From: Gemmatimonadaceae bacterium
GTDB lineage: Bacteria; Gemmatimonadota; Gemmatimonadetes; Gemmatimonadales; Gemmatimonadaceae
Length of the DNA stretch: 64,000 nt
Reading direction: 5' to 3'
Assembly: GCA_037721215.1 (NCBI GenBank)
Contig: JBBJNV010000020.1
Location: forward strand, 21,448-85,447
The position numbers and the translations under genes are program-made. The notes beneath the pieces were generated by a model. The model searched no databases. It had not been told where the DNA came from and saw nothing but the letters and a program-made list of their open reading frames with translations. Below are positions 10,838-20,500 of the stretch, in pieces (the first letter of the stretch is position 1; each line of letters opens with the position of its first letter).

Positions 10838-10853
10838 TGCGACATCTGTCGCA
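10838..10853. promoter_or_regulatory. Near-perfect dyad TGCGACA-TC-TGTCGCA, possible BlaI/MecI-type operator
   Basis: Seven-base arms around a two-base centre, 80 bases before the TonB receptor start. The core ACA-N2-TGT is the recognition core of the BlaI/MecI/CopY repressor family. No regulator of that family is coded in this window, so the assignment is an inference from the motif alone. Confidence 0.4.
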
Positions 10854-10933
10854 TCACCACAAGTTGGGGATGCGGCCAGCCGGTCGCCGTCCGTGGAGGC
10901 ATAGCCATCTCGAAAACGCAGACAGCTAGTGCG

Positions 10934-13900
10934 ATGATCCACCTCTGGTCTGCCCGCCGTCGCACGCTCGTCTGCGCGTCTGCGATCGCATTCATGTCCT
11001 GCCCCCTTGCAGCGCAGGGCAGGCAGGCAACCGGAACGGTGTCGGGTGCGGCCGTAAGCGAAGCCGGTACACCACTGGCAGATGTCACTGTTTCGGTCGA
11101 ACGTAACGACAGCGGCGAAACGCACACGGCGGTTACCGATGAGCGAGGCGGGTTCCGTGTTGGAGGGTTGAACCCCGGACTGTACCGCGTGACTGCGCGT
11201 CGTATTGGCCACCGGGTGGCGCAGCTGCACTTCCTGCGCGTCATGGCGGGACAAACCGCCGAGATCCGCGTCACGCTCAGCGCATCGCCAACCCTGCTCT
11301 CGACAGTCGAGGTCCGTTCCAGTCCTACCTCTATCGATGTCGCCACGAGTGAACTAACGCGCCGCATCGAAGTTGCCGACGTTGCGCTGGTCCCGATGGG
11401 TCGCACGGCTGCTTCGCTTGTCGAGCTGGTACCGGGCGTGCGTAATGGGTTCGTATGGGGCGGGGCGGGTGAGGCAGCGAACAACTACCAACTTGACGGC
11501 GTTGCCGTGAACCATCCGGGGATCGGCGGAGATTTCCTCGCACCGAGCATCGACTGGATCGAATCCCTCGAGTTACGAGGGCTGGGAGCAGGCGCCGAGC
11601 ATGGGGCGTTCCAGGGCGCAATCATAAATGCCATCACGAAAACCGGATCGAACGTTTGGCGCGGCGCGCTTCGCTCCCACTATATCTCACCCCGGCTGAC
11701 TGATTCGAACATCCTGCCGAATGAAGAAGGCGCCGAGCAATCCATGAGGCGCGAGTTCAGCGGCGACATGCGGGGCCCGATCGTGCGCGACCGGCTCTTT
11801 TATTTTCTGGGTGCAATCGTTACCGATCGGAATGTTCAGGTGCCGCAGCTGCTGACGGTAATTCCGGATGATGTGAGGCCTGTGGAGCAGCAATTCCGGG
11901 ATCTTCGCGGAATCGGCAAGCTGACCCTGAGGCCAGGTCCGCTCGATCGCCTCGACGCGCTCGTCGGTCACACCAGCAACAGAGCCGAGCACGCGAATCT
12001 CGATGGCATCGATGACCCCGCCGCGTCGAACAGGGTCAGATCACCAACGACGTTCTATGAGGCCATCTGGGCGAGGACGGGTTTGACCAGCTCGCTCGAT
12101 GCAAAGCTGGCCGGGTTCACCTCGAGCCAGAGCACGGTGGGATACGCCGGTGACAGCGTACCCGCGGTGCAGGTTTTCTCCGCCGGACGTCAACCCGTCT
12201 TTCAAAACGCCATCTTCAGCGAAAGGACGGCGCCACGCAGTCTCGGCGGGAATCTCACTTACCGGAAAGAGCATGCTGCGTTTGGCGGAGTGAACCGGCT
12301 CGTCGTCGGGGGTGAATACACACGAGGCTTCTGGAAGAAAGCGCGTACGCGGAATGGCGGGATGACGTGGCTGCCGTACGTGAATCCGGCAACGGGGACG
12401 GTCAATCCCCTCGATGCTGCAAGCTGGGTCGATGCGGCCAACGAGTGGGGCGGCGAGGTCGACATCGATTCCGAGATCGAGGATCTCGGATTGTTTTTTC
12501 AGAATTATCTGAGCATCCGTCCGAATTTCACAATCACGCCCGGAGTGAGGGTTGGACGCTGGAAGGGATGGCTGGCCGGCGACAGGTCGCAAGCGAAATT
12601 TCTGGCAGCGAGCGACGCGAGGCCGGATGGTAGAATCGGAATGATCTGGGACCTGACCGGCCGGAATGACTTCGTCGTGAAGGCACACTTGGGGACATAT
12701 CATCAGTCGATGAGCTCACTTTTCTTCGACAGGGCAGCAGGTAGTAACTCCTACACCAACGAGCATTTCTATTTTCAGGGTCCGCCAATCGGTGATAGCC
12801 GAACCACGTTCACGCCGGCTCAACGCGACGCGCGGCTCGACACGTTTACAGGTTTTTCTCCCACCTACCTCGAGACGATCCTGAACGAGGCGGGGTCGGT
12901 GGAGAACTTTCGACAGCCCTATGTTCGCCAGACGGTGCTGTCGATCGAGAAGGAGCTCGGTCAAAGATGGAAAGTCGAGGTTTCCTTCGCCAACAGAGTC
13001 AACAAGGACATCGTCGGATTGGTAGATCGCAATCTTGATCAGAACTACAGCTTGCTCCCGAATGTGGCAGTGCGCGACCGAGTCACGCAGCAGCCAATCT
13101 TCGACCAGTTCGGGAACCCGCTCGTTCTGCCACAGGTGTGGATTTCGAACTACGACCTGGTTCGGGCGCTCATCCGCAGGCGCGACGGATTTTTCCGGTC
13201 CCAGCCTCCGCTCACGGGTTTCTCATTCGCGGATATCGACCGGCTCAAGTTCGAGCCGGACATCGCGCTCACGACCCTGCCCGGCGCGAGGCGCCGCACC
13301 AATCAGCTGTCCGCGTCTGTGCGAACGGAACAGCAGACCTGGAGCGCGTTCGCTTCGGCAACGTTCACGGACATTCGCGGAAATGTCGAGGGCCTTACGG
13401 GTTTCGCGACGACCCGCTCGGGGTTCACCGCCGGCCCTGGAGTGCGCCGAAACGAAGGAATCAATACCGATGGACGGCTGGGGGGCATCCCTGCTTTCGA
13501 TACGAAGGCGTGGTTGACGGGGCAGCTTCCGTGGGGAATCCGCGGCGGCCTGTTCACGACCTTCACCCTCGGCGAATATATAACGCCGGGCTTCCAGATT
13601 ACGCCGCGGTATCAATTCCTCCTGTCCGACCGCAGCATGCTCGAGGACTCGCTGTTTGCCGGAGTGCTGGGCCAGAGCATTCTCATCGAGGAAAGAGGAG
13701 CCCGGAAATATCCTTCGTACGCGACGGTTGACTTGCGAGGTGAAAAGCGCTTCACCGCCGGAGGCTTGAGTTACGTGATTAGCGGAGACGTGTTCAACGC
13801 GCTTGCGTCCGATGCGATTGTGCAACGCAACCTTAGCGTTAACGATGCGGTCAGCAAGGATCCGACATCGCTATTCGGCGCGCCGCGCAGGCGGGCGGCA

Positions 13901-13939
13901 CCGTTGCGACTGCAAGTGGGATTCCGAATAGAGCGGTGA
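10934..13939 (+). CDS. TonB-dependent outer-membrane receptor with carboxypeptidase-regulatory-like domain
   Basis: A 1001-residue outer-membrane receptor. A signal peptide ends at CPLAAQG (about residue 28). Residues ~32-120 form a carboxypeptidase-D regulatory-like/CarboxypepD_reg domain (TGTVSGAAVSEAGTPLADVTV). The plug domain follows, including VPGVRNGFVWGGAGEAANNYQLDGV and AIINAITKTGSN; the rest is a long beta-barrel ending in an aromatic-poor but barrel-like LQVGFRIER. This design resembles SusC-like and related receptors that take up large ligands in Bacteroidota and Gemmatimonadota. No SusD partner is present and the ligand is unknown. The start at 10934 lacks a strong ribosome site. 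A dyad operator candidate lies upstream. Confidence 0.88.
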   Translation: MIHLWSARRRTLVCASAIAFMSCPLAAQGRQATGTVSGAAVSEAGTPLADVTVSVERNDSGETHTAVTDERGGFRVGGLNPGLYRVTARRIGHRVAQLHFLRVMAGQTAEIRVTLSASPTLLSTVEVRSSPTSIDVATSELTRRIEVADVALVPMGRTAASLVELVPGVRNGFVWGGAGEAANNYQLDGVAVNHPGIGGDFLAPSIDWIESLELRGLGAGAEHGAFQGAIINAITKTGSNVWRGALRSHYISPRLTDSNILPNEEGAEQSMRREFSGDMRGPIVRDRLFYFLGAIVTDRNVQVPQLLTVIPDDVRPVEQQFRDLRGIGKLTLRPGPLDRLDALVGHTSNRAEHANLDGIDDPAASNRVRSPTTFYEAIWARTGLTSSLDAKLAGFTSSQSTVGYAGDSVPAVQVFSAGRQPVFQNAIFSERTAPRSLGGNLTYRKEHAAFGGVNRLVVGGEYTRGFWKKARTRNGGMTWLPYVNPATGTVNPLDAASWVDAANEWGGEVDIDSEIEDLGLFFQNYLSIRPNFTITPGVRVGRWKGWLAGDRSQAKFLAASDARPDGRIGMIWDLTGRNDFVVKAHLGTYHQSMSSLFFDRAAGSNSYTNEHFYFQGPPIGDSRTTFTPAQRDARLDTFTGFSPTYLETILNEAGSVENFRQPYVRQTVLSIEKELGQRWKVEVSFANRVNKDIVGLVDRNLDQNYSLLPNVAVRDRVTQQPIFDQFGNPLVLPQVWISNYDLVRALIRRRDGFFRSQPPLTGFSFADIDRLKFEPDIALTTLPGARRRTNQLSASVRTEQQTWSAFASATFTDIRGNVEGLTGFATTRSGFTAGPGVRRNEGINTDGRLGGIPAFDTKAWLTGQLPWGIRGGLFTTFTLGEYITPGFQITPRYQFLLSDRSMLEDSLFAGVLGQSILIEERGARKYPSYATVDLRGEKRFTAGGLSYVISGDVFNALASDAIVQRNLSVNDAVSKDPTSLFGAPRRRAAPLRLQVGFRIER

Positions 13940-14069
13940 GCACCGGTTAGGGTGGAAGCGGTCCGATTGTAGTGATGCCATCCGGAATATACGAAGAGCG
14001 TAGTACCAGACAGGTGATGTAACCCGTGGACGTGCGGGGCTCTTGTTAATAAGAGCGCGCTGAGCACAG

Positions 14070-14100
14070 TTGAGCGCCCCGGCGGGGCCGGAGCGCTCAA
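14070..14100. terminator. Strong hairpin between convergent TonB receptor and lipoprotein genes
   Basis: TTGAGCGC pairs with GCGCTCAA (14070-14077 with 14093-14100) and the inner CCGGC pairs with GCCGG around a GGG loop, interrupted only by one C-A mismatch. This is a 13-bp stem in the 259-base gap between convergent stops. No U-tract follows on either strand. The rest of the gap holds two imperfect ~28-base repeats beginning GTGGCGC (14108 and 14137) and nothing else I can name. Confidence 0.55.
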
Positions 14101-14198
14101 CCATAGGGGTGGCGCGATCATGTCTGGTTGTTGCCGGAGTGGCGCAATCACGTCGGTTGCTACCGTGGCGCTCGTCCGGAATGTCGCGGATGTCCTGC

Positions 14199-15104
14199 TC
14201 AGTAAGGCAGAATCCCCGCAGCAATCGAGGCAGCCGCAGCTCGCCCAGCAGCATTGCTCAAGCCGATTGGGCCCAGAAACCATTCGTACACGATCGTCCC
14301 GATAAACGCACCGATATCCGCCTTGATGATTCGCTTCTCCCGCTGGGTCAGTCCGAGACGGACTTCCGTGCCCGATGCACCAACCACAATCTTAGAGGGG
14401 ACGGTAGGGTAGCCGTTGCGAGCGTAGGCAATTGGACCGTCGTTGTTTCCGCCAATCCCCCCCGATTGCCACTCATCCTGATTGGCATCCCAGTAGTCGA
14501 CCGAGCTGATGGCAACCTCGCCGGCGGAGATCACTGCACCTGCCTCCAGCTCCTGGAGATTGAACGCGGCGGTGCCCTGGATGGAGTAGATGGCCGAGCG
14601 AATCGCCTCCACCGACTCGTTATTATCGACTGCGGCATCGACCTGAGCGAGAAGCGCGCTGGCGTCAGCCGAGATTTCGTTCTTGCGGAGAACTCCCGGA
14701 ACTCCGGACGGTTCGACGATCTGCTGCTTCGCTCCCCTGTTGCAGGCGGTGCCGGCGAAGGAAACGTCCGCAAAAGGCATCGGCTGTCCATCCTTTCGGT
14801 ACGCCTTGTTGAAATCCCTGAGTGCTGCTTCAGCCAGGCGGCACTTGGCCGCTGGCGAGAGCGATCTGGCGTTTTGCTTCATGAGCTGGCTGAAGGCGTA
14901 CTCGAGCGCGCGCGTATGGTAGTCTCCCGGCCAGCCATACTTTGCCCGGAGCTCATTCACCTTGCCGTTGATGGCGGGCTTCACGCTGTGATTTACGTCG
15001 GACTTCCGCGGTGAAGTCGCCGTGTCCGTGCAGCTCACCGCCGCCACTGCAATTCCTCCGGTAATCACTGCGACATACGTTGCGCGTTTCCAGATGGTTC
15101 GCAT
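14199..15104 (-). CDS. Unknown exported lipoprotein
   Basis: A 301-residue protein I cannot place in a family. The first 25 residues form a lipoprotein signal peptide (basic start, hydrophobic stretch, lipobox-like AAVSC), so it should be anchored in the envelope. The middle is mixed alpha with regularly spaced charged residues. Around residue 195 there is an acidic, Gly/Asn-rich patch (YWDANQDEW and GGIGGNNDG), and the last 40 residues are hydrophobic and Ala/Gly-rich, ending IAAGILPY. The start is well supported by AGGAGG eight bases upstream of the ATG at 15104. It lies just downstream of the helicase-methylase pair on the same strand, 108 bases away, and could be its last operon gene or an unrelated neighbour. 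Confidence 0.75.
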   Translation of the reverse strand: MRTIWKRATYVAVITGGIAVAAVSCTDTATSPRKSDVNHSVKPAINGKVNELRAKYGWPGDYHTRALEYAFSQLMKQNARSLSPAAKCRLAEAALRDFNKAYRKDGQPMPFADVSFAGTACNRGAKQQIVEPSGVPGVLRKNEISADASALLAQVDAAVDNNESVEAIRSAIYSIQGTAAFNLQELEAGAVISAGEVAISSVDYWDANQDEWQSGGIGGNNDGPIAYARNGYPTVPSKIVVGASGTEVRLGLTQREKRIIKADIGAFIGTIVYEWFLGPIGLSNAAGRAAAASIAAGILPY

Positions 15105-15212
15105 CCTTCCTCCTCGTCTGTGGAGTCTGGGCAGGTAATTCCTGCCTTGGCGCGAACCATAAATTCGATGTGGCCATCGACCGTCAGCGATTGGTTTCCG
15201 CTGTCAACCAAA

Positions 15213-17597
15213 TCACGTATCCCGGCTGCACTGATACAGAATTAACGCTGCGATGGACGAGCCATCTGACTCATCCTCGGACGCAGCGAGGGAGTACTCC
15301 GCGCCGAAAGCTTCGATGGATTCAAGCCAGTCTTCATCATTCACCTTTGACGACGCCAACTGGCAAAGCGCTCGCTCTGCCTCAATTCCGTACGTCGCGA
15401 GCACCACGGCGCGAGAACGATCTGCGGCGGCAGCAGCCCGACCTCGCAGATGAGGCTGCGCACGAATGGAAACAGTAGCTATTCGTCTCAGCAAAGCGCG
15501 TCGCGCCTGCGTCACCGAAACGGCGCCGGGCGTGATACCACGCATCGCATCGACTGCGCGGAAATGCGAGTGCAGAGCAAACAGCGCGGCGCGCAATGCG
15601 ATCCGGGATACAGGCTCGACGCTGCCGATTATCTGCGTCACTGTCACTGTTTCGCATACTGCATTAAGATCCCCGGTGGCATGCCCGTCGTTCGATGTCA
15701 ACAACACCTTCCGCCCGTTCAGGACACACGCCGCGAGAAAGCCTTCGCGTTTAGCGGCGACGGCCGTTAGAAAGCCGGTCGTCGAAAGCGGCAGATGAGC
15801 GGATTGGCATTGCGAATCAGGATCACCACCTTGCCATGTCGCCATAGCGCGACGAATCGCCTCCGCCGCTGCTGGCGCCGCAACCCCACCTGATTTGACC
15901 TCAGTGCGGGCAGATTCCCGGAGCCCGCGATTTGTCTCCCCGGTACCGGTAACTACGGGCGCGCAAGGCGGCGATGCGGCAGCCCCGCCGTACGCCTGCA
16001 GGTCTGCAAACGGGGGAAGCACGTGATAATCGCCTCCGATGCTGGCTTGCGCGATGGTGAGTTTGTCCGCGATGATCTGCTCGAATTGCAACAGAGCCTC
16101 GGCACTCGCAGGAGGTTTGAATACATAGGACCACACGCGTCGATGCTCCGATTCCAGGCGCACGATTCGGCCAGTGCGCTGCACCAGCCTCGCCGGTGTC
16201 CAGGGAATATCCAGATGCACCACTACTCCGGCGTCCTGAAGATTCACACCCTCGCTGAGGATATCCGTAGTGAGGAGCAGCGATATCTGCTCAGCGGGGC
16301 TCGGTGGTGATGCACGTCGAGCGCGCGGGGCGAAACAGTCGAGAGTTTCCCGCCGCGACATCGTTCCGCCCGCTACTCTTGCGCCTCGCGCTGTAAGCGC
16401 CGCCGACCGACCGCGCCCTGCAAGCGACCGAAACAATCCGTTGACCGTATCGGAGTACTGCGAGAACGCGACGATCTTGACCCCTTCGTGCCGTTTCGCG
16501 ATCCGCAGGAGCGCCGAAGCGCGCTCCTGGTCAGCTTGCCGCGTGTGATCCCTGCTTCGGAAGATCTCGAGCAGCCCCTCGCGATGCGCCCGCGCCATGC
16601 CGAGGTATTCTGCTGCTGAGCGAGTGGGCGGCGCGATCAGCTCCGGAAATGCGAGCTGCATCGAATCTTCGCCTGCGACCCATGCACGCAACTCAGCGTC
16701 AGAGGGAAATACGCCGCATTCCAGGCTGGCAATCAGCGCGGCAGTTTTCTGAAGGCGGCGCCTCAGCCCTCCCAGCAGAGCTGATTCGCTTGACGACCAT
16801 TGCCTGATGAGCGATCTGGCGATCAACACGCCCCCGTCCCCGCCGTCGCGTGGAGGCAGTGGCGGCGGCAGGGCCAACACAGCCGCCGGCAAAGCATCAT
16901 CCCGCGTCACATGCACCCACTCGGCCGCTTCAGCAACCGGAATTGCCTGCCCCTCACCGACAGTCTCACGCTCACGACGAATGATGCATCGGGAGATTTC
17001 GGGATCGCTCAGCGATCCGGCTCGAGAGCCGAGAAACAGTGCAAGCAGCACCGGCAGATCGCTCGATCGGTTATGAACAGGCGTGGCTGATAGAAGCAGG
17101 GTAGGTGTGTTGGAGGCCAGCGCTGACAGCTCCCGGTATCTGGCAGTCGACGGGTTGCGAGCATGGTGCGCCTCGTCGACGATGAGGAAGGCGCAGTTTT
17201 CGTGGGGTCGTCGCCTCCTGCTCAACAGCTCGAATGATGTAAAGGCCACTGCAATTCCCGCGCGTTGCGCGGACTGGCGCCACATATCCTCCAGCGATGC
17301 AGGAGCTACAACAAGTATGCTCCGGGCATGCCGCGCTACCGCGAGGGCAATGAACGTTTTACCGGTTCCGACTTCGTCACCCAGTAGTGCACCGCCAAAC
17401 TCCTTGATTGCGGCTGCAAGACGTGCGACGGCCGACTGTTGGTGTGGTCGCAGCGTAATTTCGCCGAGGGCGATTTCGTGAGAGTTCGATGCGGTGCAGG
17501 TTGCATCGCCCAGCCACCATCGGGATATGAATGATCGGACTGCGTCAGGAGTGGCGACGCGCAATGTTCCCGAAGTAGCGCTTATCGAACGCTCCAT
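15213..17597 (-). CDS. SNF2/superfamily-2 helicase of a methylase-helicase pair (DrmD-like)
   Basis: A 794-residue DNA-dependent ATPase of superfamily 2. Walker A is GDEVGTGKT (Lys80), the Walker B box VDEAHH is at 140-145, and motif III reads LLLSATPVHNR. The second RecA lobe has GVKIVAFSQYSDTV, then ILSEGVNLQDAGVV and the arginine-finger motif WTPARLVQRTGRIVR. The C-terminal ~250 residues are unrecognised and show no nuclease signature. The frame is open to 17885, but that stretch is antisense-like noise inside the methyltransferase end; the ATG at 17597 overlaps the methyltransferase stop by 16 bases, so the two are translationally coupled. The layout resembles drmMI-drmD of class 1 DISARM, but drmA, drmB and drmC are absent here. 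Confidence 0.85.
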   Translation of the reverse strand: MERSISATSGTLRVATPDAVRSFISRWWLGDATCTASNSHEIALGEITLRPHQQSAVARLAAAIKEFGGALLGDEVGTGKTFIALAVARHARSILVVAPASLEDMWRQSAQRAGIAVAFTSFELLSRRRRPHENCAFLIVDEAHHARNPSTARYRELSALASNTPTLLLSATPVHNRSSDLPVLLALFLGSRAGSLSDPEISRCIIRRERETVGEGQAIPVAEAAEWVHVTRDDALPAAVLALPPPLPPRDGGDGGVLIARSLIRQWSSSESALLGGLRRRLQKTAALIASLECGVFPSDAELRAWVAGEDSMQLAFPELIAPPTRSAAEYLGMARAHREGLLEIFRSRDHTRQADQERASALLRIAKRHEGVKIVAFSQYSDTVNGLFRSLAGRGRSAALTARGARVAGGTMSRRETLDCFAPRARRASPPSPAEQISLLLTTDILSEGVNLQDAGVVVHLDIPWTPARLVQRTGRIVRLESEHRRVWSYVFKPPASAEALLQFEQIIADKLTIAQASIGGDYHVLPPFADLQAYGGAAASPPCAPVVTGTGETNRGLRESARTEVKSGGVAAPAAAEAIRRAMATWQGGDPDSQCQSAHLPLSTTGFLTAVAAKREGFLAACVLNGRKVLLTSNDGHATGDLNAVCETVTVTQIIGSVEPVSRIALRAALFALHSHFRAVDAMRGITPGAVSVTQARRALLRRIATVSIRAQPHLRGRAAAAADRSRAVVLATYGIEAERALCQLASSKVNDEDWLESIEAFGAEYSLAASEDESDGSSIAALILYQCSRDT

Positions 17598-20500
17598 GTC
17601 ATCAGCGCTTCCACTTCCGCATGGCTGACTCCGTAGGCATCGAGGGTAGCTGAAACGAGCTCGTGCAGCGGAGGCGGTTGTCCACCAGCAGCAGCTGCGC
17701 CAATAGGAGCGAGGATCCCGCGCGCGCGCGACCAGTCCTTTGGTGCAGGAAGTAGAGCCACTGTCCACCCTAAATAGCGATTGTAGCCACCGCGCGCGGG
17801 TTCGGCGATGGCATTCAGCCACGCGGCCGTGACCGGCGAGTTCAGCAGCGTTGCGAGAGTGTGTGCATCGGTCATGTCGCGACATCGCGCGACGTAGCAG
17901 GTGTTGAGCGCCACTACTGGATCGCCGGCAGGAATCGCAACCGCGCGCGGTATCTTTCCGATATCAGACCAGAAGACGCGCGGGGCTTCCGCGCTTGCGC
18001 TTTCCGTGCGAAACAGCATCCACCACCGTTCCCTGCCGGACGCGTCGCTGCGATCCTCCAACCGGCGCCGCCAGCTTCCCAGCCATTTGCGGGCATGTGA
18101 GGGGAGCTGACGGAGTGCCAGCCCGTCGTCGCCATGCGTCCAGACGATCCGGGAACCGGCCGGCACTGTTTTCCATGGCACAACCGAGTCGCCTCGCGCG
18201 AGCGGGCGAAGCAGGGTGCTCTCGATCTCACCGGACCGCCCCGCCGACTTTACGATCGACACTCCATCGATGCAGCTCTCGTCGACCAGCTCGACCACGA
18301 ATGCTTCATTGCACCCCGTTTTGACTCCGAGCAACGGACGGCCGATGATGCTTTCGCTCAAGGGAATGCCGGCTGCGGCTAGCAGGTTGAATGCTGTACG
18401 AACCTCCGGTGGCAGCAGCAGCCACGGGCTTCCAGGCGATGGATCGAAGGCAAGTCCCGCCGGGTCGAACGACCATGTTGCGACTACAGAGCGGCGATGG
18501 ACATACGCGCTGCCGCCCGGACATTCGATGCGATGGGAAGATTTTCTGTCGAGCGGGATCGAAAACGTATGGGATCCCATGGGATCGGCGCTGCCGGCGG
18601 GCATGGTCACCGTTTCCCGCGACTGGCTGATCCCTGGCAAACGGCGCGGCACAACCGGGTTCACCGTGGCTACAACCAGCGATGGATAGACCACGGCATC
18701 GAACACCTGTGGTGAATCGGTCAGGTCGTGGATCTGGGTGAGTCGCGTATGGCGCAGGAGAAACTCTCTGACTCCGCCTCCCGCCAGCGATCGCCAGAGT
18801 TTGGCTGGGACCAGCAGTGCGATTGTTCCGGACGGGCGGGTGAGACGGACAGAACGCTCGATGAACAAAGCAGCGAGGTCGACCTGAGAGGCAAACCCGC
18901 TTGCGGCGCCGGCGGACTGCGCGCCGCTCGCCCATGCAGAATGCCGAAAGACCCAGAAGTCCTGTCGAAAACTGGCGCGTGCAGTGGGGTTGAAGTTGCC
19001 GGTTCGCACCCAGGGCGGGTTGCCGATCACGAGATCGAATCCGCCCGCTGCGCCCGCATCGGCAAAATGTGTCTGAAAGGAGAATGGCAGGGCTGCTCCG
19101 CGCCCGATTGATCGCATTTCGCGGCGGGCCTGTCGCATTGCCGTGCGGATCGTCGCCAGGCTTGCAGCGATGCTGACCGGTGGCGGGAGACGATGTCCAA
19201 AAAGGTCGCGAGACCGTGCAGTGGCAATAAGGTCAAGTCGTGTGAGCGTGAGGGCGCGGATCGTTGCTGCGAGGCTCTCCAGGGCGCAGGCCCGCTCGGT
19301 TCGATCGATAGCGCGGGCGAGGGTTTTTCTGCGCGGTCCGGTTGCTCGCGCGTACTTCGCGCGGGCGGTTGCCAGTCGCCTCGCGTCGCGGAAGGTGTCG
19401 CGGTCATGGAAGCCGCCGCCCGAGAGGGAATCACCAACCCTGATGTGTCGATCGAGGTTTGGCAGCGGCCGGACTTTCATTGGGTCTCGCTCGGGATCTT
19501 CGATTGCCATCGACAGCCAGAGCCGCAGCTCGCACAGCCAGACCGCCATGGGGTTGATGTCCACGCCGAAGATGGAGGATGTGAGAATCGATCGCCGAAT
19601 CGTGTGGGGTGGCCGGACGTCTCCCAGGCGGGTGCACAGTGTGGAAAGCTGTTCGAGGATATGCACGAGGAACGCGCCCGATCCACATGACGGGTCGAGT
19701 ACGCGAAAGCTGGAGATTCGTCCCAGAATCTCCTCCCGTGCTTCTGGTTCCGGGATCTGGCCAGCGAGAGCACGTGCTATCGTCTCAATTTCTGTGTGGG
19801 GGCCAGAGAGAGCGCCTGTCAGACCTGATGTGGTGAGCTCGCCGACGAGGGACTGAGGTGTATAGAACGCGCCGGTTGTTTTCCGGTTCGACGATGCCAT
19901 CAGCGATTCGAACGATTTGCCAAGCATTTCCGGATCGATTGCGGCTTCGGACCAGACGGCTGAGTCTTCGCGTGCGGTAAAGCGGTATCTCGTGAGCAAA
20001 TTCGCGTAGAGGTTGCCGAGTGATTCATCGGTGAACCGGGCGTTGCGGAGGTTGCGTTCGAGTGGGGAGCGTGCGAAGAGCCCGCCGTTGAGGAATGGCA
20101 CCTTGCCGAAGGAGCGAGCCCGGGGGGCGCGGTTGCGGGGAGGCGTGTTGAGCGTGCCGAAGAAGAGCGGAGCCAGTACTCTTTCATGATAGCGTCCGCC
20201 GGTAACCATGCAGTCGGCGTAAGTGTTGGCGAGGAATGCGTGATCGCGATTCAGCCATCCCTTTGTTTCGAGGAAGCAGAGGAAGATGAGGCGGGATGTG
20301 TAGACCAGTGCCAGTTCGGCGGCATCGGATTGCGATGTGGCGTTACCCAGGCCTTGTGCCATGTCGCTGACGGAGCGTTGAAGGCATCGAAAAAAGCTGC
20401 GGCCGATTGATTGTCGGCCGAGTGTTTCGAGCCAACGCTGGTGGGTGAGGGAGTCTGAGGTGGTGGTGGCTGCGGAGAGTGTGCAGATCGTTTCAGCGTC

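Noticed and set aside
14070..15014. A 314-codon open frame on the plus strand
   Set aside because: It lies antisense to the lipoprotein gene, which has AGGAGG and a lipobox. The plus-strand translation shows no family pattern and is Arg-rich, as GC-rich antisense frames are.
15202..15207. TTGACA on the minus strand near the helicase 3' end, as a promoter for the lipoprotein gene
   Set aside because: No -10-like hexamer occurs 16-18 bases downstream (the sequence there is ACGGTC).
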